This document shows positions 14,499-22,212 of a stretch of DNA of 29,439 bases, piece by piece. The notes under the pieces are model-generated. The model was given only the letters and a program-made list of their open reading frames with translations, ran no database searches and was not told the origin of the DNA. This DNA is from CAYMDP01 sp964389375. Lineage in GTDB: Bacteria; Bdellovibrionota; Bdellovibrionia; Bdellovibrionales; UBA1609. A program made the translations under genes and the position numbers. How positions within the stretch are numbered: position 1 is the first letter of the stretch; the number at the start of each line of letters is the position of its first letter. The DNA lies in NCBI GenBank assembly GCA_964389375.1, contig CAYMDP010000035.1, positions 1 to 29,439 of the forward strand. Reading direction: 5' to 3'.

Positions 14499-16601
14499 TT
14501 GGGCCAGTCAGGGGATCCGCAAAAAATTGAAGATCTAAAATGGACTCGAAATATCGGGATCATGGCCCATATTGACGCTGGAAAAACCACAACCACCGAG
14601 CGAATTTTATATTACTCAGGAAAAAGTCATAAGATCGGCGAGGTTCATGATGGAAATACCGTCATGGATTGGATGGAGCAAGAGCAAGAGCGCGGGATTA
14701 CGATCACTGCGGCAGCAACTACGACCTCTTGGAAAGATCACCGAATCAATATTATCGATACTCCAGGGCATGTGGATTTCACCATTGAAGTTGAGCGTAG
14801 TCTTAGGGTTCTGGATGGCGCGGTCGCAGTCTTCGATGGAGTTAATGGCGTTGAGCCTCAGTCGGAAACCGTGTGGCGACAAGCGGACAAGCATAAAGTC
14901 CCAAGGATTTGTTTTATCAATAAAATGGATCGAGTAGGCGCTGATTTCTGGATGAGTGTTGGGACTTTAAAAGAAAAGCTTCATGCGAATCCAGTTCCTA
15001 TCCAGATTCCGATCGGCTCAGAAGACCGTTTCGAAGGGGTCATCGACATCCTTTTAATGAAGGCTGTGCGATGGACCGGAGCGGGTCAGGGAGAAGATTT
15101 CTCCCTTAGCGATATCCCTGAAGATTTAATGGCCGATGCCCTTGCATGCCGTGAAAAGCTGATCGATCAAATTGCGGAATTTGATGATCTCATTATGGAA
15201 AAATTCATGAACGGAGACGAGCTAAAGGCCGAAGACCTAAAGCCCGCCATTCGTAAGGGAACTATTCTGATGAAGATTTTCCCGGTCCTATGTGGCTCCG
15301 CCTTTAAGAATAAAGGTGTGCAACCCTTGTTAGATGCAGTGGTGGATTTTCTTCCCTCTCCTCTTGATGTTCCGTCAATCGTGGGTCACGACCCGGATAA
15401 GCCTGACAAAGAAGTCATTTGTAAAACAGATTTTGATGAGCCCCAGTGTGCTCTAGCATTTAAGATTGCTGCGGATTCCTTTGCGGGTTCACTGACCTTT
15501 ATTCGAGTTTATTCTGGGATTGTAAAAGCTGGCGATGCTTTGTTTAATCCTCGCGAAGGAAAAAAAGAGCGCATTCAGCGTCTCGTAAAAATGCATGCAA
15601 ATTCTCGCGAAGAGTGCTCCGAACTAAAGGCCGGAGATATCGGAGCCGTGGTTGGTTTAAAGCTAACTGCCACTGGAGATACTTTGTGTCACTCAAGTCG
15701 CCCTGTTGTGCTTGAAACCATTCAGTTCCCAGAGCCCGTGATTTCGGTCGCTATCGAAGCAAAGTCTGCGGCCGATCAAGAGAAAATGAACGCAGGACTG
15801 ACTCGTCTTCAGCATGAAGATCCCTCTTGTCGAGTGCGCACGGACTCCGAAACGGGGCAGATGCTCCTATCCGGAATGGGCGAGCTTCACCTAGAGATTT
15901 TAATTGATCGCTTGCTTCGAGAATACAAAGTGAAGGCGAATATTGGAAAGCCTCAAGTTTCTTACCGCGAGACCATTTCTGCGAGTGCAGAAGGTGTCGG
16001 AGAGTTTGATCGTGAAGTTGGGGGCGATAAATTATTTGCGCGCTGCCGCCTAAAAATTGAACCTCTCCCTCGAGGGTCCGGCGTTCAGTATGTAAATTTA
16101 GTCCCACTCACCCAGTTGCCAAAGCCATTTGCCGAAGCCATTCGCCAAGGGGCTTTAGAGGCAGCCGAGGTCGGTCCGAAGGCGGGATACCCTCTAATCG
16201 ATCTAAAAATTCAGCTTTTATCCTTCGAATTGCGCGAGCAAGAGGCCAGCGAAATGGCCTTTAAAGTGGCCTCAGCTCAGGCTTTCCGCGAGGCTGTGCA
16301 GCTTGCTAAAGCTATTTTACTTGAGCCCATGTTTAAAATGGAAATTCTAACCCCCGAAGATTACATGGGAAATGTCATTGGAGACCTGAACTCAAGAAGG
16401 GGTCAAGTCCACAGCATGAGCCCGAAGCCCGGAGCGATCCAAGTCATTCAAGCCGAGGCCCCCTTGATGACCCTTTTTGGTTATGCGACAGACGTCCGCT
16501 CCATTAGCCAGGGGCGGGCAAGTTTTAGTATGGAATTCAAAGAGTACGCTCCCGTTCCCCCGAAGGTAGAGCAAGAAGTTATGTCCCACCTTGGGCGCTG
16601 A
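14499..16601 (+). CDS. fusA: Elongation factor G family GTPase, atypical domain IV
   Basis: The 700-residue product has an intact EF-G G domain: AHIDAGKT (23-30), RGITIT (65-70), DTPGH (87-91), NKMD (141-144). Domains II-V follow, with GMGELHLEI and the C-terminal EDYMGNVIGDLNSRRG. Domain IV is odd. Where translocating EF-G has GGRGQYG, residues 508-514 are GGDKLFA, and the conserved tip Tyr-His before SSEMAF is Leu578-Arg579. Both sites are the tip that enters the decoding centre. It may be a recycling-type (spdEFG2/mtEFG2-like) paralogue, with the main EF-G elsewhere. The start is TTG, 8 bases after GAGGAT. A strong terminator precedes it. Confidence 0.92.
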   Translation: MGQSGDPQKIEDLKWTRNIGIMAHIDAGKTTTTERILYYSGKSHKIGEVHDGNTVMDWMEQEQERGITITAAATTTSWKDHRINIIDTPGHVDFTIEVERSLRVLDGAVAVFDGVNGVEPQSETVWRQADKHKVPRICFINKMDRVGADFWMSVGTLKEKLHANPVPIQIPIGSEDRFEGVIDILLMKAVRWTGAGQGEDFSLSDIPEDLMADALACREKLIDQIAEFDDLIMEKFMNGDELKAEDLKPAIRKGTILMKIFPVLCGSAFKNKGVQPLLDAVVDFLPSPLDVPSIVGHDPDKPDKEVICKTDFDEPQCALAFKIAADSFAGSLTFIRVYSGIVKAGDALFNPREGKKERIQRLVKMHANSREECSELKAGDIGAVVGLKLTATGDTLCHSSRPVVLETIQFPEPVISVAIEAKSAADQEKMNAGLTRLQHEDPSCRVRTDSETGQMLLSGMGELHLEILIDRLLREYKVKANIGKPQVSYRETISASAEGVGEFDREVGGDKLFARCRLKIEPLPRGSGVQYVNLVPLTQLPKPFAEAIRQGALEAAEVGPKAGYPLIDLKIQLLSFELREQEASEMAFKVASAQAFREAVQLAKAILLEPMFKMEILTPEDYMGNVIGDLNSRRGQVHSMSPKPGAIQVIQAEAPLMTLFGYATDVRSISQGRASFSMEFKEYAPVPPKVEQEVMSHLGR

Positions 16602-16642
16602 TTTCCGGTCTTTCTCCTTCAAATAAAATCAATGAAAATACT

Positions 16643-16672
16643 TTGACAAAGACACTTTCGCTCCTGCATACT
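16643..16672 (+). promoter_or_regulatory. Candidate promoter of the S10-spc transcription unit
   Basis: A perfect -35 hexamer TTGACA (16643-16648) is followed after 18 bases by CATACT (16667-16672, four of six to TATAAT). The bases upstream (about 16619-16640) are A-rich, as in an UP element. This is the best promoter-like match I noticed in the window. It stands in the 223-base gap between fusA and rpsJ, where an S10 operon promoter is expected. Confidence 0.55.
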
Positions 16673-16675
16673 CGC

Positions 16676-16794
16676 CGACTTGTAGCGCCGTTCTCTTTAG
16701 TCTCAGAGCCTCAAGTCGTTAGAAACACTGGATTTTTTCTACGAAACTGAAGCTTGATGACTGTAAGTAACGGGATTGTTTTGTCGAAAGACAA
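16676..16794 (+). promoter_or_regulatory. Structured leader of rpsJ
   Basis: CGACTTG (16676-16682) and CAAGTCG (16712-16718) form a perfect 7-bp stem with an inner CTCT/AGAG pairing. Further down, TTGTC-GAAA-GACAA (16781-16794) is a hairpin capped by a GNRA tetraloop, 30 bases before the rpsJ ATG. In E. coli the S10 leader is the target of L4 autoregulation. No specific L4 site is recognised here, so the role is inferred from position and structure only. Confidence 0.35.
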
Positions 16795-16824
16795 CTAGAA
16801 GTCGAAAAGAACAGGTGAAGAATT

Positions 16825-17136
16825 ATGCAAAGTCAGAAGATTCGAATCAGACTAAGGGCTTTTGATCACAAGCTTTTAGACCAATCGACCAAAGAGATCG
16901 TAGAGACGGCTCGACGAACCGGCGCCAGAGTTGCGGGACCGATTCCTCTTCCCACTCGAATCAACAAGTACACTGTTCTTCGCTCGCCTCACGTTGATAA
17001 AAAATCACGCGAGCAGTTTGAGATCAGAACACACAAAAGACTTTTAGACATCCTAGATCCCACTCAGCAAACGATTGATCAGCTTATGAAGCTTGATCTG
17101 TCTGCCGGCGTGGATGTTGAAATTAAGTTGTCATAG
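16825..17136 (+). CDS. rpsJ: 30S ribosomal protein S10
   Basis: S10 is a 30S head protein and, as NusE, the partner of NusB and NusG in transcription-translation coupling. The 103-residue product has KIRIRLRAFDHKLLDQS, VAGPIPLPTRI and the conserved RSPHVDKKSREQFEIRTHKRL and GVDVEIKL ending. AGGTGAAG precedes the ATG. It heads the S10 cluster, behind a candidate promoter. Confidence 0.98.
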   Translation: MQSQKIRIRLRAFDHKLLDQSTKEIVETARRTGARVAGPIPLPTRINKYTVLRSPHVDKKSREQFEIRTHKRLLDILDPTQQTIDQLMKLDLSAGVDVEIKLS

Positions 17137-17149
17137 GGAGCATGGGTCA

Positions 17150-17821
17150 ATGAGTGAGAGCGTAGAAACACAATCAGAAAACAAGACTCAGGGGCTTCAG
17201 CTCTCGGGTCTTTATGCGTACAAAGTTGGAATGTCCTCTTTCTTTAACGAAGCAGGGGAAGTTGTTCCTGTGACCGTGTTGAAGTATGAGCCGATGATCG
17301 TCTCTCAAGTTAAGACAGTTGAGAAAGACGGCTACTCTGCAGTTCAGCTATCGGCTCGACCAAAAAGAGCAAGCCGAACTTCGGATGCTGAAAAAGGCCA
17401 CCTAAAAGGTTCTGGCTTTGAAAACGGAGCCATGTTGACCAAAGAAGTTCGACAAGAACTTCCTGAAGGTGTGGCGGTCGGACAAAAATTAAGTTTAGAG
17501 AGTTTTGCAATTGGCGATCTCGTAAAAGTCACCGCTCGAACAAAGGGCCGTGGATTTGCGGGTGTTCATAAGCGTTGGAGCTTTGCTGGGGGTCCTGCGA
17601 CTCACGGTTCTGGTTTTCATAGACGCCCTGGATCTGTCGGTAACAGAACTTGGCCAGGACGAGTTATTCCTGGAAAGAAACTTCCTGGTCACTACGGTGA
17701 CGAGACTGTGACAGTAAAGAATCTTAAAATCATTGATGTAAACCTTGAAGACAGCGTTCTTTTGGTTAGCGGCGCCGTACCCGGTGCGCGCAACACTTTA
17801 GTAAAATTGATGAAGGTGTAG
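17150..17821 (+). CDS. rplC: 50S ribosomal protein L3
   Basis: L3 is an early assembly protein reaching the peptidyl transferase centre. I chose the ATG at 17150 behind GGGAG (17136-17140), giving 223 residues; a longer in-frame start at 17093 would overlap rpsJ by 44 bases and has no support. The N terminus is about 19 residues longer than the E. coli form and polar before GLYAYKVGM. The conserved globular and loop regions are present: TKGRGFAGVHKRW, GPATHGSGFHRRPGSVG, GKKLPGHYG. The stop is followed after 3 bases by rplD. Confidence 0.96.
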   Translation: MSESVETQSENKTQGLQLSGLYAYKVGMSSFFNEAGEVVPVTVLKYEPMIVSQVKTVEKDGYSAVQLSARPKRASRTSDAEKGHLKGSGFENGAMLTKEVRQELPEGVAVGQKLSLESFAIGDLVKVTARTKGRGFAGVHKRWSFAGGPATHGSGFHRRPGSVGNRTWPGRVIPGKKLPGHYGDETVTVKNLKIIDVNLEDSVLLVSGAVPGARNTLVKLMKV

Positions 17822-17824
17822 AAC

Positions 17825-18454
17825 ATGGCAAAAGTGGATGTTTTAAATTGGGATAGAAAAAAAGTTGGGGAAGTTGAACTTTCCCCAGTTGTGTTTGAAG
17901 CGCCTGTTAGAAAAGACGTTTTGCACTCAGTTGTTCGCTGGCAGATGGCCGCTCGTAGAGCTGGAACTCACAGCACAAAAACTCGTTCTGAAGTTCGTGG
18001 TGGTGGTAAAAAGCCATTCAAGCAAAAAGGAACAGGAAACGCTCGACAAGGTTCGACTCGTTCTCCTTTGAATCCCGGTGGAGCGGTTCTTTTTGGACCA
18101 AGCCCTCGTAGCTATGTTCATAGCCTTCCTAAAAAAGTTCGTCAGCTTGGTTTGAAAAGCGCATTGTCTCATCTTTTGAAAGAGGGGCGCCTTTTCGTCA
18201 TCGAGAACCTTCAGTCAGAAAATGGTAAAACAAAAGATTTGTCTTCTAAACTTAAGAAGTTTGGTCTTGAGAAAGCCGTTCTTGTTGATGCTGGCGTGAA
18301 TGAGACATTTAAGCGCGCATCAAACAATCTTCCTCGCTTTAAGTATTACGGGGTCGATGGAATTAATGTTTACGATTTATTGAAGTACGACAACGCAGTG
18401 ATCACTAAAGAGTGTTTAGCCGGAATTGCTAAGCGCTGCGGATTGGAGCAGTAA
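17825..18454 (+). CDS. rplD: 50S ribosomal protein L4
   Basis: L4 lines the peptide exit tunnel and in E. coli represses the S10 operon. The 209-residue product carries the tunnel loop: QMAARRAGTHSTKTRSEVRGGGKKPFKQKGTGNARQGSTRSP (about 39-80), then GPSPRSYVHSLPKKVRQLGLKSALS. The C-terminal globular part includes FGLEKAVLVDAG and the ending YDLLKYDNAVITKECLAGI. It sits between rplC and rplW with 3-base gaps on each side. Confidence 0.98.
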   Translation: MAKVDVLNWDRKKVGEVELSPVVFEAPVRKDVLHSVVRWQMAARRAGTHSTKTRSEVRGGGKKPFKQKGTGNARQGSTRSPLNPGGAVLFGPSPRSYVHSLPKKVRQLGLKSALSHLLKEGRLFVIENLQSENGKTKDLSSKLKKFGLEKAVLVDAGVNETFKRASNNLPRFKYYGVDGINVYDLLKYDNAVITKECLAGIAKRCGLEQ

Positions 18455-18457
18455 GCG

Positions 18458-18736
18458 ATGTATTACACGATTAAAAGCCCACTCGTGACCGAGAAAAACA
18501 GCCGTCTTGCAGAGCAAGGCGTTTATGTTTTTGAAGTCGACACTAAGGCAACAAAGCTAGATGTAAAAAAAGCCGTTGAGAAGTTTTTTAGAGTTAAAGT
18601 TTTAGGGGTGAATACTTCAATGTGCAGAGGACGGTCTCGCCGCACAAAACTGGGCGAAAGCAAAGTGAAGTATTGGAAAAAGGCGATGGTTCAGCTAGCG
18701 CCTGGTGAAAAGATCAATCTTTTTGAGGGAGCTTAA
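18458..18736 (+). CDS. rplW: 50S ribosomal protein L23
   Basis: L23 sits at the tunnel exit and docks trigger factor and SRP. The 92-residue product has the family pattern: IKSPLVTEKNSRLAEQGVYVFEVDTKATKLDVKKAVEKFFRVKVLGVNT and a C-terminal KKAMVQLAPGEKINLFEG. Length matches the family (about 95-100). It starts 3 bases after rplD stops. Confidence 0.97.
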   Translation: MYYTIKSPLVTEKNSRLAEQGVYVFEVDTKATKLDVKKAVEKFFRVKVLGVNTSMCRGRSRRTKLGESKVKYWKKAMVQLAPGEKINLFEGA

Positions 18737-18738
18737 AG

Positions 18739-19575
18739 ATGGGAATTAAGGTATTTCGACCCAGAAGTCCTGGCCGTCGCTCGATGACTGGTTACGACTT
18801 CAAGGAAATTACAAAAACAACTCCCGAGAAGTCTTTAACGACTTCATTGGTGCGTAAGGCAGCTCGAAATAATCACGGGATGATTACGATTCGTCACAAA
18901 GGTGGCGGTCATAAAAGACGTTACCGAATTATTGATTTTAAAAGAAACAAGTTTGAAGTTCCGTCAAAAGTGGTTGCGATCGAGTACGATCCAAACAGAA
19001 CTTGCCGGATCGCTTTGCTTTCTTACGCTGATGGTGAAAAGCGATATATTATCGCGCCAGTTGGTTTGAATGTTGGTGACACAGTCATCAATAGCGAGAC
19101 CGCGGACATTAAGCCCGGAAACAGCATGTCTTTAGGGGCGATGCCAGTTGGAACAATTATTCATAATATCGAAATGCGCCCAGGAAAAGGCGGACAGATT
19201 GCTCGCGGAGCAGGATCTGAGGCCACTCTTGTTGCGAAGCTTGGTCAGTATTGCCAAGTTAAACTGCCTTCGGGTGAGGTTCGTCAGATTTTATCAAGCT
19301 GTCGCGCAAGCATCGGTCAGGTTGGAAACACGGACAACGAAAACTTAAGTATTGGAAAAGCCGGTCGTAATCGTTGGAAGGGTATTAAGCCAACTGTTCG
19401 TGGTATGGCGATGAACCCAGTAGATCACCCACTTGGTGGTGGTGAGGGTGTTGGTAAAGGTCACCATCCTGTAACTCCTTGGGGTCAGCCTTGTAAGGGT
19501 TATAAGACAAGACACAATAAGCGAACTAACAGCATGATTATTAAACGTAGAGCTAAGCGTAAAGTTAGGAAGTAG
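18739..19575 (+). CDS. rplB: 50S ribosomal protein L2
   Basis: L2 binds domain IV of 23S rRNA near the peptidyl transferase centre. The 278-residue product has GRNNHG-type sequence RNNHGMITIRHKGGGHKRRYR, YDPNRTCRIALL, and the C-terminal GMAMNPVDHPLGGGEG block. The catalytically implicated His of VDH is kept (about residue 230); the second His usual in proteobacteria (DHPH) is Leu here, a position that varies between phyla. It starts 2 bases after rplW ends. Confidence 0.98.
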   Translation: MGIKVFRPRSPGRRSMTGYDFKEITKTTPEKSLTTSLVRKAARNNHGMITIRHKGGGHKRRYRIIDFKRNKFEVPSKVVAIEYDPNRTCRIALLSYADGEKRYIIAPVGLNVGDTVINSETADIKPGNSMSLGAMPVGTIIHNIEMRPGKGGQIARGAGSEATLVAKLGQYCQVKLPSGEVRQILSSCRASIGQVGNTDNENLSIGKAGRNRWKGIKPTVRGMAMNPVDHPLGGGEGVGKGHHPVTPWGQPCKGYKTRHNKRTNSMIIKRRAKRKVRK

Positions 19576-19585
19576 GGAGTAAGCC

Positions 19586-19879
19586 GTGAGTCGTTCTGTA
19601 AAAAAAGGTCCTTATTTAGATTATAACTTGGCCAACAAAATTCAGAAGGCCAAAGACACTGGAGATAAGAAGGTGATCAAGACTTGGTCACGTCGTTCGA
19701 CAATTTTTCCAGATTCAGTGGGTTTGACTTTCGCGGTCCATAACGGCCGAAAGTTTATTCCTGTGTATGTTACTGAGAATATGATTGGTCATAAGTTGGG
19801 TGAATTTGCTCCAACACGAACTTTTAATGGTCATGCAGAGAAAAAAGCTGCAGCACCAGCAACAGCGTCTAAGAGCTAG
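19586..19879 (+). CDS. rpsS: 30S ribosomal protein S19
   Basis: S19 is a 30S head protein paired with S13. The start is GTG behind GGGAG, giving MSRSVKKGPYLD as in the family. The 97-residue product has KTWSRRSTIFPDSVGLTFAVHNGRKFIPVYVTENMIGHKLGEFAPTRTF-type core sequence, then a short Ala/Lys-rich tail (last 12 residues) that most homologues have in variable form. Confidence 0.97.
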   Translation: MSRSVKKGPYLDYNLANKIQKAKDTGDKKVIKTWSRRSTIFPDSVGLTFAVHNGRKFIPVYVTENMIGHKLGEFAPTRTFNGHAEKKAAAPATASKS

Positions 19880-19895
19880 TTGAGGAGAATGGGCG

Positions 19896-20228
19896 ATGGA
19901 AGTAACAGCTAAACTAAAATATGCGCGTCTCGGAGCTCAAAAAGCTCGCTTGGTCGCTGATATTGTTCGCGGAAAAGACGTGAATGATGCCCTAAGAACT
20001 CTTGTGTTTATGAAAAACAAGGGTGCAGGGATCTTTAAAAAGTTAATCGAGTCTGCAGTGGCGAACGCCGAGCAAAAGAAGGTCATTGATTTAGATAATC
20101 TCTACGTCAAAACCCTTTTCGTTGATGAGGGTCCTTCGATGAAGAGATTTCGTCCACGAGCTCAAGGACGTGCTTTTCAAGTAAAGAAGAAGCTTAGTCA
20201 TATCAACCTAGTTTTGGACGAAAGATAA
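19896..20228 (+). CDS. rplV: 50S ribosomal protein L22
   Basis: L22 lines the exit tunnel through a long beta hairpin. The 110-residue product shows ARLGAQKARLVADIVRGKDVNDAL, KLIESAVANAEQK and the hairpin tip region EGPSMKRFRPRAQGRAFQVKKKLSHI, where macrolide-resistance changes are known; it reads wild type. GGAG precedes the ATG at 19896. Confidence 0.98.
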   Translation: MEVTAKLKYARLGAQKARLVADIVRGKDVNDALRTLVFMKNKGAGIFKKLIESAVANAEQKKVIDLDNLYVKTLFVDEGPSMKRFRPRAQGRAFQVKKKLSHINLVLDER

Positions 20229-20241
20229 AGGAAGGGCACTC

Positions 20242-20907
20242 GTGGGACAGAAGGTAAATCCAATTGGTTTTAGACTTGGTGTGATTCGAACTTGGGATTC
20301 TCGTTGGTACGCCAAAGGGAAGCAGTTCATCGACAATCTTCATGAAGATATTCGGTTAAGAAAGTACATCAAAGATAAACTTAAGCACGCTGGTGTGGCG
20401 AAAATTGAACTTGAGCGCGCTGCGAACAAGGTCAAAATTATTATCTGGACGGCTCGACCTGGTGTTGTGATTGGAAAAAAAGGAACTGGAATCGATGGGC
20501 TTCGCGCAGAGATTCAGAAGCTGACTACAAACGAAGTGTTTTTAAGCATCCAAGAAGTTCGTAAGCCGGATATCGATGCTCAGCTTGTTGCTGAAAGTAT
20601 TGCTCTTCAGCTTGAGAAGCGTATTTCTTGGCGCCGAGCTCTAAAAAAGGCGATGGCTTCGGCTATTCGTGGCGGAGTTCGTGGAGTTAAGATTCGTGTA
20701 AGTGGCCGACTTGATGGTGCCGAGATTGCTCGTTCAGAGTGGTACAACGAAAAGAGCGTTCCTTTGCACACTCTTCGTGCAGATATTGATTACGGAACAG
20801 CGGAAGCTTCAACGACTTATGGATTGATCGGTTTGAAAGTTTGGATCTACCGAGGCGATGTTTACTCGGCGAAAGAGATGGAGGAGGCTGGTCGTGTTAA
20901 GTCCTAA
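20242..20907 (+). CDS. rpsC: 30S ribosomal protein S3
   Basis: S3 is part of the mRNA entry channel and helicase. The start is GTG (MGQKVNPIGFRLGVIRTWDS, the exact family opening). The 221-residue product has the KH domain with GVVIGKKGTGID, then the C-terminal domain with RRALKKAMASAIRGGVRGVKIRVSGRL and ARSEWYNEKSVPLHTLRADIDYG. The last 14 bases overlap rplP, whose binding site GAGGAGG lies inside this gene. Confidence 0.98.
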   Translation: MGQKVNPIGFRLGVIRTWDSRWYAKGKQFIDNLHEDIRLRKYIKDKLKHAGVAKIELERAANKVKIIIWTARPGVVIGKKGTGIDGLRAEIQKLTTNEVFLSIQEVRKPDIDAQLVAESIALQLEKRISWRRALKKAMASAIRGGVRGVKIRVSGRLDGAEIARSEWYNEKSVPLHTLRADIDYGTAEASTTYGLIGLKVWIYRGDVYSAKEMEEAGRVKS

Positions 20908-21301
20908 AAGAGTAAAATGGCGTCGTCAGTTTCGGGATAACTTTAAGGGCTTTGCAACTCGTGGCAACGCTTTGGCTTTTGGTGATTTCGGTATGATTTC
21001 GATGGAAGCGGGAAGACTGACTGCACGGCAGTTAGAAGCTAGCCGTATTGCGATCAGCCGCTCGGTAAAACGTGGTGGAAAACTTTGGCTGCGTGTTTAT
21101 CCAGATCGTCCAATTACAAAGAAGCCTGCAGAAACTCGAATGGGTTCTGGTAAAGGAAGTCCTGAGCTATGGGTGGCACATATCCTTCCAGGCAGAATGA
21201 TTTTTGAAATGAACGGTGTAACTAAAGAGCAAGCCTTCGAAGCTTTTCGATTAGCCGCTCACAAGTTGCCTTTTAAAACTAAGTTAATTGCTCGGGAGTA
21301 G
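20894..21301 (+). CDS. rplP: 50S ribosomal protein L16
   Basis: L16 organises the A-site region of the 50S subunit. The start is GTG at 20894 (MLSPKRVKWRRQFR), 6 bases after GAGGAGG (20881-20887) and overlapping rpsC by 14 bases; an upstream in-frame ATG at 20858 has no support and would lengthen the protein beyond the family. The 135-residue product has FGDFGMISMEAGRLTARQLEASRIAISR, RVYPDRPITKKPAETRMGSGKGSPE and GVTKEQAFEAFRLAAHKLPFKTK. Confidence 0.97.
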   Translation: MLSPKRVKWRRQFRDNFKGFATRGNALAFGDFGMISMEAGRLTARQLEASRIAISRSVKRGGKLWLRVYPDRPITKKPAETRMGSGKGSPELWVAHILPGRMIFEMNGVTKEQAFEAFRLAAHKLPFKTKLIARE

Positions 21302-21304
21302 GTT

Positions 21305-21496
21305 GTGAAGTTTAAAGAGATCCAAGATTTAACAGTTGAAGAGTTACGAAAGCGCCAGTTGGCCCTTCGTGAAGAGTTGTTTGAGTCTGAGATGAAGCAC
21401 TCTCTCGGCCAGGTTGCAAACCCGATCGAGATTCGAATGAAGCGAAAAGATGTAGCTCGTGTAAAGACTGCGCTTAATATGAAAGTTTCAAGATAA
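21305..21496 (+). CDS. rpmC: 50S ribosomal protein L29
   Basis: L29 is a small helical hairpin protein at the tunnel exit. The 63-residue product, starting at GTG 3 bases after rplP, has KEIQDLTVEELRKRQLALREELFESEMKH and IRMKRKDVARVKTALN. It ends with tandem TAATAA stops. The position between rplP and rpsQ is canonical. Confidence 0.96.
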   Translation: MKFKEIQDLTVEELRKRQLALREELFESEMKHSLGQVANPIEIRMKRKDVARVKTALNMKVSR

Positions 21497-21517
21497 TAAA
21501 TATAGGAAGTTAAGAAT

Positions 21518-21820
21518 ATGGCGAAGCAAGTACAAAAAAATGATTCAGGTCGAGGACGAAAAAACGTCCAGGTTGGAGAAGTCGTCAGTAACAAAATGAA
21601 CAAGACGATTTCTGTTCTAATTTATCGATTGGCTCGTCATCCTAAGTACGGAAAGTACATGAAAAAGACCTCTGTGTTTAAAGCACACGACGAAAACAAC
21701 GAGGCAAACCCTGGAGATAAGGTAAAGATCATTGAATCTCGTCCTTTAAGCAAAACTAAACGTTGGAAGCTTGTTGAGATCATCGAAAAGGCTGAGCAAG
21801 AAGTGGGAGTAAATATATGA
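21518..21820 (+). CDS. rpsQ: 30S ribosomal protein S17
   Basis: S17 is a primary 16S rRNA-binding protein. The OB-fold core is clear: GEVVSNKMNKTISVLIYRLARHPKYGKYMKKTSVFKAHDENNEANPGDKVKIIESRPLSKTKRWKL-type sequence. At 100 residues it is about 16 longer than E. coli because of a basic, polar N-terminal extension (about residues 1-20). The TGA stop overlaps the rplN ATG by 4 bases (ATGA), suggesting translational coupling. Confidence 0.97.
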   Translation: MAKQVQKNDSGRGRKNVQVGEVVSNKMNKTISVLIYRLARHPKYGKYMKKTSVFKAHDENNEANPGDKVKIIESRPLSKTKRWKLVEIIEKAEQEVGVNI

Positions 21821-22185
21821 TCCAGATGCAAAGTCGACTGCGTGTAGCAGATAACTCAGGTGCACGAGAAGTGATGTGCATTAAGGTTCTTGGTGGATCT
21901 AAGCGAAGATATGCCTCAATTGGCGATATCATCGTAGTTTCGATCAAAGATGCGATGCCAAATGCGAAGGTAAAAAAAGGGGACAAGGCTAAGGCTGTCA
22001 TCGTTCGCACGATTCAAAAGCTTCGCCGAGCCGATGGAACTTATATTCGTTTTGACGACAACTCTGCAGTTTTGATTAACAACGCGAAAGAGCCCGTTGG
22101 AACTCGTATTTTTGGTCCAGTGGCAAGAGAGTTGCGGGCAAAACAGTTTGTGAAAATTATTTCCTTAGCTCCAGAAGTGATCTAG
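21817..22185 (+). CDS. rplN: 50S ribosomal protein L14
   Basis: L14 forms part of the intersubunit surface. The 122-residue product begins MIQMQSRLRVADNSGAREVMCIKVLGGS and shows GDIIVVSIKDAMPNAKVKKGDKAKAVIVRT and the C-terminal GTRIFGPVARELR. It overlaps rpsQ by 4 bases. The normal next gene, rplX, is missing: rplE begins 27 bases after the stop. Confidence 0.98.
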   Translation: MIQMQSRLRVADNSGAREVMCIKVLGGSKRRYASIGDIIVVSIKDAMPNAKVKKGDKAKAVIVRTIQKLRRADGTYIRFDDNSAVLINNAKEPVGTRIFGPVARELRAKQFVKIISLAPEVI

Positions 22186-22212
22186 GGCTGAGAAAAATCG
22201 GAGAATTATAAA

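Noticed and set aside
14309..14596. A 95-codon minus-strand frame across the inverted repeat and the start of fusA
   Set aside because: It runs through the terminator and antisense to the EF-G P-loop. The frame is better explained by the structured element than by a gene.
17093..17149. Longer N terminus for L3 from an ATG at 17093
   Set aside because: It would overlap rpsJ by 44 bases and has no binding site; GGGAG is well placed for 17150.
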